A DNA stretch of 64,000 nt from Pacificimonas flava (GTDB taxonomy: Bacteria; Pseudomonadota; Alphaproteobacteria; Sphingomonadales; Sphingomonadaceae). Positions 54,970 through 63,827 of this stretch are shown in pieces. Below the pieces are notes generated by a model. That model worked only from the letters and a program-made list of their open reading frames with translations. It made no database searches and was not told the origin of the DNA. Positions within the stretch are counted from its first letter, which is position 1. The number at the start of each line of letters is the position of its first letter. The translations under genes and the position numbers were made by a program. Location of the stretch: contig NZ_AMRV01000010.1 in the NCBI RefSeq assembly GCF_000342165.1, positions 34,242 through 98,241 of the forward strand, given 5' to 3'.

Positions 54970-55949
54970 GTTCTGGCCGCTGGATGCGCGCGGCCATCGC
55001 GCTCGGCGCGCGCGGCCTTGGGCGTACGGCGCCGAATCCGGCGGTGGGTTGCCTGATCGTGCGAGGCGGGGTCGTGGTCGGGCGCGGCTGGACCCAGCCC
55101 GGCGGCCGGCCCCATGCGGAGGCATGCGCATTGCAACTGGCAGGCGGTCGGACACGCGGCGCAGACGTCTTCGTTTCCCTTGAGCCCTGTGCCCATGCAA
55201 GCGCGCGCGGTCCGGCGTGCGCCGAGATTCTAGCGGCAGCCGGGCCGGCGAATGTGTTCATTGCCATGACGGACCCCGACCCCCGCACGGCGGGCCGCGG
55301 GGTGCAAATTTTGCGCGCCGCCGGGATTCGGGTCGTCGAAGACTGCAAGAGGGCGGAGGCTGAAGCCGCGCATGCCGGCTTTCTGACCCGCTTGTCGCGG
55401 GGCAGGCCAAGGATCACGTTGAAAGTGGCGGTCTCGATCGATGGGCGGGTGGCGCTTGTAAGCGGCGAAAGCCAGTGGATCACGGGGCCGATTGCCCGCG
55501 CGCATGCCCATATGATGCGGGCCCGCGCGGATGCGATACTGATCGGGCGGGGCACGTTCGAGGCCGACGCGCCGGCGCTGACATGCCGGCTGCCGGGCCT
55601 GGAGAGCAGGAGTCCGGTGCCGCTGCTGATGTCGGCCACCATGGCGGAATTGCCGGCGGCCTTCGCCGAGCGCGGCGGAGTCTTGCTGCGGCGACCCGAG
55701 GAGTTTCCCGGCCTGCCGTTCAATGATGTTCTCGTCGAAGGCGGCGCCGGACTTGCCGGAACGCTTCTCGCCGCCGATGCGGTGGACCGGCTTCTGGTCT
55801 ACCGCGCCCCCATCGTGATCGGCGACAACGCGCCGGGTCTCGGCCGCATTGGGCTGGAGCGTCTGAACCATGCCCATGGGCGCTGGACTCTTCGGCAATC
55901 GAGGCGTCTCGGCACGGACCATCTCGAAATCTACGACCGGACCCGGTAG
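54966..55949 (+). CDS. ribD: Bifunctional diaminohydroxyphosphoribosylaminopyrimidine deaminase/reductase
   Basis: The GTG at 54966 overlaps the preceding stop and gives 327 residues starting SSGRWMRAAIALGARGLGRT with the conserved PNPAVG. The deaminase zinc site is HAE (GRPHAEACAL) and PCAH...PAC. The C-terminal NADPH reductase half has VSIDGRVALVSGESQWITG and VLVEGGAGLAGTLL. It catalyses the second and third steps of riboflavin synthesis. ribE follows after ten bases. Confidence 0.94.
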   Translation: MSSGRWMRAAIALGARGLGRTAPNPAVGCLIVRGGVVVGRGWTQPGGRPHAEACALQLAGGRTRGADVFVSLEPCAHASARGPACAEILAAAGPANVFIAMTDPDPRTAGRGVQILRAAGIRVVEDCKRAEAEAAHAGFLTRLSRGRPRITLKVAVSIDGRVALVSGESQWITGPIARAHAHMMRARADAILIGRGTFEADAPALTCRLPGLESRSPVPLLMSATMAELPAAFAERGGVLLRRPEEFPGLPFNDVLVEGGAGLAGTLLAADAVDRLLVYRAPIVIGDNAPGLGRIGLERLNHAHGRWTLRQSRRLGTDHLEIYDRTR

Positions 55950-55959
55950 GGACGCGGCT

Positions 55960-56595
55960 ATGTTTACCGGAATCATCACCGACATCGGCACGGTCGTGCG
56001 CAGCGAGGAGCGCGGCGATCGCCGCTTGTGGATACGCACCGGCTATGATCTGTCCACTGTCGACATTGGCGCCTCCATTGCCTGTTCCGGGGCATGCCTG
56101 ACGGTCGTCGCGAGAGATGCCGACCTGTTTGCCGTCGATGTCTCCGCTGAAACGATCAACCGAACTGTCGCTGCCCATTGGCAGGAGGGCGCCCGCTTGA
56201 ACCTCGAACGCGCCCTGCGCATGGGCGATGAGCTTGGCGGCCACATCGTCACCGGGCATGTGGATGCCACCGGGTGTATCGCAGCGCGGCGCCCGGTCGG
56301 GGACAGCCATGAAATCTGGATAGAGGCGCCGGAGAGCGTTGCCGCGTATGTCGCGCCGAAAGGCTCCGTCACGCTGGACGGCGTATCGCTGACCGTCAAT
56401 TCCGTCGAAGATATGGGGACGGGGCTCGTTCGCTTCAGTTTCAACATGATCCCGCACACCGGTGAGGTGACGACGCTCGGGGCGCTAAGCGAGGGCGATG
56501 CTGTGAATATCGAGATCGACACGCTGGCCCGCTATCTGGGCCGGATGCTCGATCGACGCAGCGCGGCCGAAACGCAATCGAGGAAGGTCGCCTGA
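55960..56595 (+). CDS. ribE: Riboflavin synthase alpha chain
   Basis: The 211-residue protein begins [13 protein letters not shown], has two similar lumazine-binding halves, with [10 protein letters not shown] in the first and [11 protein letters not shown] in the second, and the linker [13 protein letters not shown]. It dismutates two 6,7-dimethyl-8-ribityllumazine molecules to riboflavin and a pyrimidine. The ATG lies ten bases after ribD and the stop shares a base with the ribH ATG. Confidence 0.95.
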   Translation: MFTGIITDIGTVVRSEERGDRRLWIRTGYDLSTVDIGASIACSGACLTVVARDADLFAVDVSAETINRTVAAHWQEGARLNLERALRMGDELGGHIVTGHVDATGCIAARRPVGDSHEIWIEAPESVAAYVAPKGSVTLDGVSLTVNSVEDMGTGLVRFSFNMIPHTGEVTTLGALSEGDAVNIEIDTLARYLGRMLDRRSAAETQSRKVA

Positions 56596-57023
56596 TGGCG
56601 CATGTTCTGCTTGTCGAAGCCCGCTTCTACGACGGGTTCGCGGATGCCCTTCTTGATGGCGCCCGGCACGCGATCGAGGAGGCTGGGCATACGCACGAGA
56701 CGGTCACCGTGCCCGGCGCGCTGGAGATTCCGGCGGCGATCGGCATGGCATCCGATAGTGGTCGTTATGACGCCTTCGTCGCGCTTGGCACCGTCATTCG
56801 CGGCGAGACCTACCACTTCGAGATTGTGGCCGGTGAGAGCGCGCGTGCGATCATGGCGCTGACGCTCGACGGGATTGCCATCGGCAACGGCATTCTGACG
56901 GTGGAGAATGAGGAGCAGGCGCGGGTGCGCGCCGAACGCTCTCAGAAGGACAAGGGCGGCGAGGCGGCGAAAGCGGCCCTTGCCCTCCTCGATCTCAGGG
57001 TGCAGTTCCTGGGCCGAACATAG
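56595..57023 (+). CDS. ribH: 6,7-dimethyl-8-ribityllumazine synthase
   Basis: The 142-residue product has lumazine synthase features [45 protein letters not shown] and [17 protein letters not shown]. It joins the pyrimidine from the RibD branch with dihydroxybutanone phosphate. ribBA, which supplies those precursors and usually lies between ribE and ribH, is missing from this cluster. Confidence 0.95.
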   Translation: MAHVLLVEARFYDGFADALLDGARHAIEEAGHTHETVTVPGALEIPAAIGMASDSGRYDAFVALGTVIRGETYHFEIVAGESARAIMALTLDGIAIGNGILTVENEEQARVRAERSQKDKGGEAAKAALALLDLRVQFLGRT

Positions 57024-57032
57024 GAACGGCGA

Positions 57033-58310
57033 TCAGCCCGCCATCTCGATCCCCGGGCGGCGTTTCAGCCACGCGACGAGCCGTCCTACGGTCGCGCCCT
57101 GCACGAGAACGCTGAACAGCACCACGCCATAGGTCGTCGCCAGGATCGCATCGCGGAGCGGGCCGGCCGGCAGGCTGAGCGCAAGGGCGATGGAAATTCC
57201 CCCGCGCAGACCACCCCAGACGAGTATCGGGGTTGCCGCGCGCGACAGGGGCGTGAAGCGGCGAAGAAGGGACATCGGTCCGGCGACGGCCAATGTGCGG
57301 GACGCAAGCACCAGAGGTATGGCGGCGAGTGCGAGGATCAGGAATTCCCAACGTGCGGCGATGACGATGATTTCGAGACCGATCAGCAGGAACAGGACCG
57401 AGTTCAGCATTTCATCGATCAGCTCCCAGAATTTCAGAAGATAATCGCGCGTGATGTCGCTCATGGCGAAGGTGACACCCTGATTGCCGATGAGGAGGCC
57501 CGCGATCGCCATGGCGACCGGGCCGGCAAGGTGCAGGTGCATCGCCAGCGCGTAGCCGCCCATGACGACGGCAAGGCTGATCAGGACCTCGATCGAATAA
57601 ACGTCGATGGCGCGCATGGCGCGGAACCCGATATAGCCGGCCGCCAGCCCGAGGAGGATACCGCCGCCGGCTTCGGCGGCGAACAGGCGCGCGCCCTCCG
57701 AAAGACTGAAGTCGGCGCCGGAGATCGCGGCAGACGACAGGATGGAGAAAACGACGACGCCGACGCCGTCGTTGAAAAGGCTTTCGCCCGCCACCGTCGC
57801 CTGCAGCGTCGGTGGAACGGCTGCGCGCCGCAGAATGCCGAGCACGCTGACGGGATCGGTGGGGCTGATCAGCGCACCGAAGACCAGGCACCAGATCAGC
57901 GGAATGGCGACGCCGATCAGGTTGCAGAGGCCGAAGAAGAGGAAGCCGACGATGATGGTTGAGGTGATCACGCCGATCGTGGACAGAACCAGGATCGGCA
58001 GCCAGCCCTTCTTCAGTTCGTCGAGATCGACATGCAGCGCCCCGGCGAAGAGGAGGAAGGACAGCATGCCCTGCATCAGCGTATCCGGGAAATCGAGGTC
58101 GGAAAGGAACGCCTCCGTTCCCTCGGCCAGGGAAAGAGTTGGTATGATAAGGTCGGTGCCCACCGCGATCAGCGACGCCGCCGCGCCCATGATCGTCAAG
58201 CCGATAACGTGCGGCAGCTTCAGGTAGCGATGATTGAGATAGCCGAGCCCGGCCGCCATAACGACGATGATCGCGGCGGCGTCGAAGGCAGACAGGGGCG
58301 GCAGGTCCAT
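57033..58310 (-). CDS. Cation:proton antiporter, CPA1 (NhaP) type
   Basis: The 425-residue protein has 11-12 membrane helices and CPA1 motifs: GALISPTDPVSVLGILRRA, GESLFNDGVGVVVFSIL, FLFAGALHVDLDELKKGWLP and WGGLRGGISIALALSLP. It exchanges Na+ or K+ for protons at the inner membrane. It lacks a long C-terminal domain. The gene is convergent with ribH (nine-base gap). Confidence 0.93.
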   Translation of the reverse strand: MDLPPLSAFDAAAIIVVMAAGLGYLNHRYLKLPHVIGLTIMGAAASLIAVGTDLIIPTLSLAEGTEAFLSDLDFPDTLMQGMLSFLLFAGALHVDLDELKKGWLPILVLSTIGVITSTIIVGFLFFGLCNLIGVAIPLIWCLVFGALISPTDPVSVLGILRRAAVPPTLQATVAGESLFNDGVGVVVFSILSSAAISGADFSLSEGARLFAAEAGGGILLGLAAGYIGFRAMRAIDVYSIEVLISLAVVMGGYALAMHLHLAGPVAMAIAGLLIGNQGVTFAMSDITRDYLLKFWELIDEMLNSVLFLLIGLEIIVIAARWEFLILALAAIPLVLASRTLAVAGPMSLLRRFTPLSRAATPILVWGGLRGGISIALALSLPAGPLRDAILATTYGVVLFSVLVQGATVGRLVAWLKRRPGIEMAG

Positions 58311-58424
58311 GACGCGATCCTTACCGCCCGCATGGTGGCGTGCAACTGATCGCGTCCGTCATCGAACCATCCGCACCCCGGGCACGGCTGGATGATCGGA
58401 ACGATAGCGAGTAGGCGAAGCGCA

Positions 58425-58967
58425 ATGCCGGGTTCGCTGCAAAATGGGGATGAGGCGGTTGCGCCGATCATTCTGACCGCCATGATGGAGCCTCGCGCGC
58501 TCGCCCATTTCGACGCGCTGCGGCGGAAGCATTTTCCGGCCGAGCGCAATTTCCTCCCTGCTCACCTGACGCTGTTCCATCATTTGCCCGGTCCGCGCGC
58601 AGACGCGCTGATACAGGACCTGAAGGACGAAGCGAGGCACGAAGGCCGGATGGAGGCGCGGGCGATCCGCCCGCATTTCATGAGGCGGGGCGTGTCCATC
58701 ATCGTCGACTCCCCTGCGTTGATGGATTTTCGCTTTCGTCTGGCCGAGCGGTGGTCGCTCGACCTTGTGCCGCAGGACCGGCGGGGTTTTCGCCCTCACG
58801 TCACGATCCAGAACAAGGTTTCCCCGGACGCTGCAAAAGCGCTTCATGCAGAGCTATCGGCAGGGTTTCGACTTTTCCCCTTCGACGTGTGCGGCGCGGC
58901 CCTCTGGTGGTATCGCGGCGGCCCGTGGGAGCCGCTACGTGAGGTGCGTTTCCGAGGTCGGCTCTAG
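58425..58967 (+). CDS. 2H phosphoesterase superfamily (2'-5' RNA ligase-like) protein
   Basis: The 180-residue product has the two HxT/S signatures HLTLFHHLPG and HVTIQNKVSP about 90 residues apart, typical of LigT/2H enzymes. These act on cyclic phosphodiesters or RNA ends. The ATG at 58425 is preferred over one at 58392. It is divergent from the antiporter gene and its TAG stop shares CTAG with the convergent DUF3775 gene. Confidence 0.9.
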   Translation: MPGSLQNGDEAVAPIILTAMMEPRALAHFDALRRKHFPAERNFLPAHLTLFHHLPGPRADALIQDLKDEARHEGRMEARAIRPHFMRRGVSIIVDSPALMDFRFRLAERWSLDLVPQDRRGFRPHVTIQNKVSPDAAKALHAELSAGFRLFPFDVCGAALWWYRGGPWEPLREVRFRGRL

Positions 58968-59365
58968 CTGACAGTGCCGATATCGTCGCAGCTGAGGTCG
59001 AACGCGGCAAGGCCGGCTTCCAGAAGGCTTGCCAGCATCGGAGTTTCCAGAAGTTCCTCCGTGATGTCAGAGACCTCGTCGGCGACCAGCTGCAACGCAT
59101 CGTCCCATTCCGACGCATCGTAGGAACCGCGGCCGACCAGCATCAACGCATAGACCTCTGCCTGCTCGTCCTCGTTCAGATCGTCGATGGCGGATTGCAG
59201 TTCCTCCTCCACGGAGGTGTTCGTCTCGTCCTCCAGCGTGTCGACCGCATCGTCGTCCGCCATGTTGGAACTGTCATTCGGGTCGACCGCCGGCACCTGC
59301 GCGTCATACTCCTTGGCGCGCACGATGATGCGGCAAAGCTCTTCCAGAGAGATTGTCAGTTCCAT
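58964..59365 (-). CDS. DUF3775 family protein
   Basis: The 133-residue acidic protein begins MELTISLEELCRIIVRAKEY and has the DUF3775 pattern: an N-terminal helix, a linker rich in Asp/Glu (residues about 25-50), and a helical end with LNEDEQAEVYALMLVGRGSY and EWDDALQLVADEVS. The family occurs mainly in alphaproteobacteria and has no known function. It is downstream of the monooxygenase gene (109-bp gap) and convergent with the 2H gene. Confidence 0.9.
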   Translation of the reverse strand: MELTISLEELCRIIVRAKEYDAQVPAVDPNDSSNMADDDAVDTLEDETNTSVEEELQSAIDDLNEDEQAEVYALMLVGRGSYDASEWDDALQLVADEVSDITEELLETPMLASLLEAGLAAFDLSCDDIGTVS

Positions 59366-59474
59366 AAGGCGGCCTTTCCGCGCGAAGCTTGGTTAAAAGT
59401 TGCTTCGGCCAACGCCGCCCAATGAGGCCGGTTCCTTTATTTCGGCAGATCGACCTTCCCCGTCGACAATCGTG

Positions 59475-60413
59475 TCAAGCGGCAATTCGCCCCCGCGCTT
59501 CAGCATATTCGCGGATCAGACGCTGGGTCAGCTCTGCCGCGGGCTGAATGCGATCGACGGCACCGATTCCCTGTCCGCATCCCCATATGTCCTTCCAGGC
59601 CTTCTTGTCCTGATTGCCGCCCGAGGCGAAGTTCATCTTGCTGGGGTCGGATTCGGGAAGGTTGGCGGGATCGAGTCCGGCACGGGCCACGGACGGCGCG
59701 AGATAGTTGCCGTGCACGCCCGTGAAGAGATTCGAGTAGACGATGTCCTCCGCGCCGGATTCCACGATCATCTGCTTGTAGGCCTCGTCCGCCCGCGCTT
59801 CCTCGGTTGCTATGTAGGCGGACCCAATATAGCCGAGGTCCGCGCCCATGGCCTGGGCCGCCAGCACCGCGCCGCCCGTGGCGATCGATCCGGACAGCGC
59901 AAGCGGACCGTCGAACCATTTGCGGATCTCCTGCACCAGCGCGAAAGGGGAAAGCGTGCCGGCATGACCGCCGGCGCCCGCCGCCACCGCGATCAGACCG
60001 TCCGCACCCTTTTCCACGGCCTTGCGTGCGAAACGGTCGTTAATGACGTCGTGCAGCACGATGCCGCCATAGGAATGGATCGCCGCGTTCACATCCTCCC
60101 GGGCGCCAAGTGAGGTGATGATCACCGGCACCTTGTATTTGACGCACAGGTCGAGGTCGGCCTGTAGCCGGTCATTGGATTTATGGACGATCAGATTCGC
60201 CGCGAAGGGGGCGTCATCCTGTGTCAGTTCCGACGTCAGGCGCTGCAGCCACTCTTCGAGCTGCTCGACCGGCCGGGCATTCAGAGTGGGGAAGGAGCCG
60301 ACGACGCCGGATCGGCACTGAGCGATGACGAGGTCGGGATTGGAAATGATGAACAGCGGCGAGGCGATGACTGGAATCTTCAGCCGGTTCTGCAAGGGCG
60401 CTGGAAGGCTCAT
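59475..60413 (-). CDS. Nitronate monooxygenase-family FMN enzyme
   Basis: The ATG at 60413 overlaps the stop of the peptidase gene (ATGA). The 312-residue TIM-barrel protein has the FMN/phosphate motifs of the 2-nitropropane dioxygenase family: PVIASPLFIISNPDLVIAQ, AGAGGHAGTLSPFALV with the conserved His, GGAVLAAQAMGADLGYIGSAY. Members oxidise nitronates or reduce quinones and enones. The pairing with an isoaspartyl peptidase is unexplained. Confidence 0.9.
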   Translation of the reverse strand: MSLPAPLQNRLKIPVIASPLFIISNPDLVIAQCRSGVVGSFPTLNARPVEQLEEWLQRLTSELTQDDAPFAANLIVHKSNDRLQADLDLCVKYKVPVIITSLGAREDVNAAIHSYGGIVLHDVINDRFARKAVEKGADGLIAVAAGAGGHAGTLSPFALVQEIRKWFDGPLALSGSIATGGAVLAAQAMGADLGYIGSAYIATEEARADEAYKQMIVESGAEDIVYSNLFTGVHGNYLAPSVARAGLDPANLPESDPSKMNFASGGNQDKKAWKDIWGCGQGIGAVDRIQPAAELTQRLIREYAEARGRIAA

Positions 60414-61342
60414 TTCTCGTCTCCGTAAATGCCGATTTCCAAGGTGCCGTCGGCCCTGGCGCGACCGCGGTACATTCCAGGGGTATTGAACGACCATGCG
60501 GGCGTGCCGTCGGGCGCGACGGCGATGACACCGCCGGAGCCGCCCATCTCCCTAATCTCCGCTTGCACGGCGTCAGCCGCAACCTGCAGGCTTTCCCCGC
60601 CGAAGCGCATTCGCGCCGCGATTGCCGAGGCGGCGGCCGTACGGATGTAGAACTCGCCTGCACCGGTTGCCGATACGGCGCATGTGCGTATGTCGGCAAG
60701 CGTGCCGGCGCCGATGACCGCCGTGTCGCCGACCCGGCCGAAGCGTTTGCCTGTCAGGCCGCCCGTGGAGGTGGCGGCGGCGATGTTGCCGCTGGTGTCG
60801 CGCGCAACGGCCCCCACTGTGCCGAACTTCACGTCGATATCGAACACATCGCCAGAGCCGGCCGCACGCTCGCGCATGCGTTCCAGCTGCATGCGCCGCT
60901 CATCCGTTTCAAAATAGCTGTTCTCGACCTGATCCAGGCCGGAATCGCGGGAAAATTCGTCGGCGCCCGAGCCCTGCAGCAGGACGTGCGGGCTGCGTTC
61001 CATCACGGCGCGCGCCAGGCGCACGGGATTGCGGGTTCGGGTGGTCCCGCAGACCGCGCCCGCCTCCAGCGTCCGCCCGTCCATGATGGCGGCGTCGAGT
61101 TCGATGGAGCCTGCCGCGTTGAAAACGGCGCCGTGACCGGCGTTGAAGCCGGGATCATCTTCCAGCACCGCCACTGCCGCTTCTACCGCGTCGACGGCGC
61201 TGCCGCTGGAAGCCAGCACAGCCTTTCCGGCCTGGAGCGCGCGGCTGAGCGCCTGTCGCTGCACGCCGTCCTGCTCAGCGGAAATCGTGTCCCGGCTCAT
61301 GGCGCCCGATCCACCGTGAATGACGAGGGTCCAGTCGGTCAT
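60410..61342 (-). CDS. iaaA: Isoaspartyl peptidase / L-asparaginase (Ntn hydrolase)
   Basis: From the ATG at 61342 the 310-residue protein has LVIHGGSGAM, PGFNAGHGAVFN, the autocleavage/nucleophile Thr in FGTVGAVARD, TSTGGLTGKRFGRVGDTAVIGAG and GEFYIR. It self-cleaves into alpha and beta chains and removes isoaspartyl residues from peptides. It is a cytoplasmic enzyme lacking a signal peptide. It heads a two-gene overlapping operon. Confidence 0.93.
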   Translation of the reverse strand: MTDWTLVIHGGSGAMSRDTISAEQDGVQRQALSRALQAGKAVLASSGSAVDAVEAAVAVLEDDPGFNAGHGAVFNAAGSIELDAAIMDGRTLEAGAVCGTTRTRNPVRLARAVMERSPHVLLQGSGADEFSRDSGLDQVENSYFETDERRMQLERMRERAAGSGDVFDIDVKFGTVGAVARDTSGNIAAATSTGGLTGKRFGRVGDTAVIGAGTLADIRTCAVSATGAGEFYIRTAAASAIAARMRFGGESLQVAADAVQAEIREMGGSGGVIAVAPDGTPAWSFNTPGMYRGRARADGTLEIGIYGDEK

Positions 61343-61555
61343 ACTTTGCTCTGCTTTCCTTTTGCGGGTGCCGCGCTGTTCGGCTTTCGGTGTCGCCTTC
61401 CTTGGCAAGTGCGCGGTCGGTGCCAAGCTCAGGCGCGGGCTTAGGCGCCGCCACGCGTGCGCGCAACGCAGGCGATTGACCGACCTCTCGACCCGCCCTA
61501 TATCGCCGCCCTCACAGCCGGTGCCCCTACCGAAAATCGGGGCAACCCTTCGGGC

Positions 61556-61632
61556 GGCGGAGTAGCTCAGTCGGTTAGAGCAGTGGAATCATAATCCATG
61601 TGTCGGGGGTTCGAATCCCTCCTCCGCTACCA
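61556..61632 (+). tRNA. tRNA-Met (elongator, anticodon CAT)
   Basis: Begins GGCGGAGTAGCTCAGTCGGT and ends with CCA. Acceptor GGCGGAG pairs with CTCCGCT, the anticodon stem GTGGA pairs with TCCAT around loop ATCATAA (anticodon CAT, 61590-61592), and the T arm contains GGGTTCGAATCCC. The G1-U72 pair and overall sequence fit elongator tRNA-Met rather than the initiator or the lysidine-type tRNA-Ile. Confidence 0.95.
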
Positions 61633-61654
61633 GGAAATAGCGTCCGTATAGGTT

Positions 61655-61751
61655 CGCTTGTGTCCGTATGCGTCCGGATTTTCGACCCAAATCCCTGATT
61701 TCGATAGCTGATGTGCTACCACGCCAGTCCGCTTGTGTCCGTATGCGTCCG
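61655..61751 (+). repeat. Two exact 22-bp direct repeats
   Basis: Copies at 61655-61676 and 61730-61751 are identical over 22 bp (core CGCTTGTGTCCGTATG). Partial copies flank them: GCGTCCGTATA near 61640 and GTGTTCGCTTG near 61755. The spacing of 75 bp from start to start suggests arm-type binding sites. Confidence 0.85.
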
Positions 61752-61780
61752 CATGTGTTCGCTTGAAGCCGGAGGCTTTG

Positions 61781-61833
61781 TGGGGGTATTTTGGGGGTAT
61801 TTCCCGCTGTGGGTGAGTTAGGTGATACCCCCA
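61781..61833. repeat. Three copies of TGGGGGTAT, two direct and one inverted
   Basis: TGGGGGTAT occurs at 61781-61789 and 61792-61800, 11 bp apart (one helical turn), and inverted at 61825-61833. The arrangement is compatible with cooperative protein binding. Confidence 0.8.
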
Positions 61834-62236
61834 CCCGCGAATGCGAGCCGAAGGATAGATTTTGACGCTAGGACAACGGCTTGTTCAAGACATTTCATGG
61901 CGAAATACATCGCAGAGGTCCCGGTCAAACGGTGGAGTTCGAGTCCCGCGTGAGGATTCGAACGGAAATGACCGACGTGGGGCAGGGGAGGCACTACCTT
62001 TTCACTCCTGAGATGACCGCTTTGCGCCCTCATAGCGGCCATAACGTCAGGCGAGGACACGACTGAAAGCTGCCGTTCCAAAGTTTCGTCTGATTGAGGA
62101 AAATAAGCCTTCAATCGCAATAGGTCGAAAAATTTTCTTCGCGATGCGTCTTGGTCGCTGAAGTGAGGCGCATGAAATCCTCGTTAAGTTCGGCTTTGCC
62201 GTATCGTGACCGTGCACGAATTAAGTTGCTCCTTCA

Positions 62237-63823
62237 TTATGACTTTCGGATGAGCACCACCCCAGCAATCACAAGCGCGCCGCCAGCCAGAAGCCAGGAT
62301 TGATCGACAAGCAACGCGCTAGCTATGATCAATGCGGCAGCTAGAGGGCCTTTCAAGGACTGACGCTCATTGCGAAGTCCAGCGAGCTGCTCGATACTGA
62401 GCGGATCGAGCTGAACCGGCACATATCCTGACTTTGCGATCGAGTTCGCAGTGGCAAGTATGTCGGGCAAGGACGCCGACAACCCCAGCAGCTGACCGCG
62501 AAGTCTCTTCAAACCCGACCGAGCGCTGCCGAGCGAGAACCGCTCGGCGAGAAGCTCCGTCATGATCGGCCGGGTCTCTTCGGCGATGTTGTAGTCCGGT
62601 GCCAGCGATCGGACGAAGCCCTCTGCAGTCAACAAGGTACGCAGAAGAATGGCCAGATCAGGTGGCAGAACCAGTCGATAATCCCGCAACAGATCGAAAA
62701 CGCGGGAAAAAATCTGCGAGAACTCGATGCCAGATAGCACGGTCCCCCTGAACTCTCCAATCAACTGATCCAGATCCACCGCGAGCGCATCGCGATCCAC
62801 CTTCGGCTCCCCCGCCCATGCGAGCAGGACATCCGCGACATCGCTGGTTTCCTCACCAGCAATCGCAAGCACGAGGCGGACGATCTCGTCGCGCCTGGCC
62901 TTGGTGAGCGTCCCGACCGATCCGAAGTCGATGAAGCCGACATCCTGCTCGCCGATCAGGAAAACATTGCCGGGATGAGGGTCGCCGTGGAATTCGCCGT
63001 TCAGAATGATCATGCGCAGGACTGCGTTGGCATAGCACTTGGCGAACGCCGCCACCTCCGGATCGCCCGATGAGGCGCCCAGCGAAGACGCGGGCCTGCC
63101 GTACAGGCGTTCCTGAACGTTCACCCGCAGCCCGGTCAGTTCCCAATGGATGGCCGGGGTCCTGACGCCGATGGTTTCGAGATATGCGCCGATCCGCTCG
63201 CAGGCTCGGGATTCCGCAGCGAGGTCCATCTCCCAGGCAAGATTGCGGCCGAAGGTCCGCAGAAACTCGACTGGCCGGTAACGCGCGATGTCAGGCGAGC
63301 GTGCTTCCGCGATCTCGGCAAGACGCACAAGCAGGCGCACATCGGCTTCCATGCGCGCGGCGGTGCCCGGGCGGCGAACTTTCACGATGACCTCGCTACC
63401 GTCCCGTAGCTTGGCGGAATAGGTCTGTGCAATCGAGGCGGACGCCAGAGGCTGTTCGTCGAACTGCGCAAAGTCGTTCCGCCAGTCCTCACCCCAGCTT
63501 GAAGCAAGTACGGGCTCGATATCTGCGAAGCGCACCGGCGACACCTGATCGTGCAGGGTTGAGAATGCAGTGATCCAGTGTTCGGTAAACAGATCGCTTC
63601 GGGTGGCGAGGAGCTGCCCCAGCTTTATGCCGACTGGCCCGATGTCACGGAGGAACGCGACAACTGCGGCCGGACGAAATTCGCGAGGATCGATGACATT
63701 GCTCGAAGAGGGAATAAATCCGAGGGCTCCGGCGAGAGTCTTCGCACCGTGCCTCATTAAGATTCGGCCAATCTCCGCGGCGCGAGCGATGCTGCTGATA
63801 GGCTTTTCCGGGGGCGATGCCAT
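62237..63823 (-). CDS. ABC1/UbiB-family atypical kinase
   Basis: From the ATG at 63823 the 528-residue protein has the KxGQ motif (GIKLGQLLATRSDLF), ASIAQTYSAKL and VIVKVRRPG (lysine), the catalytic FHGDPHPGN and metal-binding VGFIDFGSVG, and two C-terminal membrane helices. UbiB-type proteins support ubiquinone synthesis and lipid handling. With COQ9 elsewhere a quinone role is possible, but this copy lies four bases after a MarR-like gene and not with ubiE, so it may be a paralogue with another role. Confidence 0.9.
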   Translation of the reverse strand: MASPPEKPISSIARAAEIGRILMRHGAKTLAGALGFIPSSSNVIDPREFRPAAVVAFLRDIGPVGIKLGQLLATRSDLFTEHWITAFSTLHDQVSPVRFADIEPVLASSWGEDWRNDFAQFDEQPLASASIAQTYSAKLRDGSEVIVKVRRPGTAARMEADVRLLVRLAEIAEARSPDIARYRPVEFLRTFGRNLAWEMDLAAESRACERIGAYLETIGVRTPAIHWELTGLRVNVQERLYGRPASSLGASSGDPEVAAFAKCYANAVLRMIILNGEFHGDPHPGNVFLIGEQDVGFIDFGSVGTLTKARRDEIVRLVLAIAGEETSDVADVLLAWAGEPKVDRDALAVDLDQLIGEFRGTVLSGIEFSQIFSRVFDLLRDYRLVLPPDLAILLRTLLTAEGFVRSLAPDYNIAEETRPIMTELLAERFSLGSARSGLKRLRGQLLGLSASLPDILATANSIAKSGYVPVQLDPLSIEQLAGLRNERQSLKGPLAAALIIASALLVDQSWLLAGGALVIAGVVLIRKS

Positions 63824-63827
63824 GATA

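Larger units (their letters stand above)
61633..62236. other. Non-coding repeat-bearing region after tRNA-Met; possible old integration site
   Basis: No gene is supported in these 604 bp. The first 200 bp hold direct and inverted repeats (listed separately); the remainder is less GC-rich than its surroundings and looks like decayed sequence. Such repeats beside a tRNA 3' end are typical of recombinase attachment sites, but no integrase gene is seen. Confidence 0.5.

Noticed and set aside
61589..61834. Minus-strand reading frame ending AEEGFEPPTHGL
   Set aside because: It is the antisense of tRNA-Met plus the repeats; GFEPPTHGL-type endings are a well-known artefact of reading tRNA genes backwards.
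61931..61965. tRNA-like fragments (GAGTTCGAGTCC and GAGGATTCGAAC)
   Set aside because: They resemble T-loop pieces but no complete tRNA fold could be built, so neither a gene nor a duplicated attachment site is claimed.
61818..62120. 100-residue minus-strand frame in the region after tRNA-Met
   Set aside because: No ribosome site, no recognisable domain, and it begins in the inverted repeat; treated as decayed or non-coding sequence.
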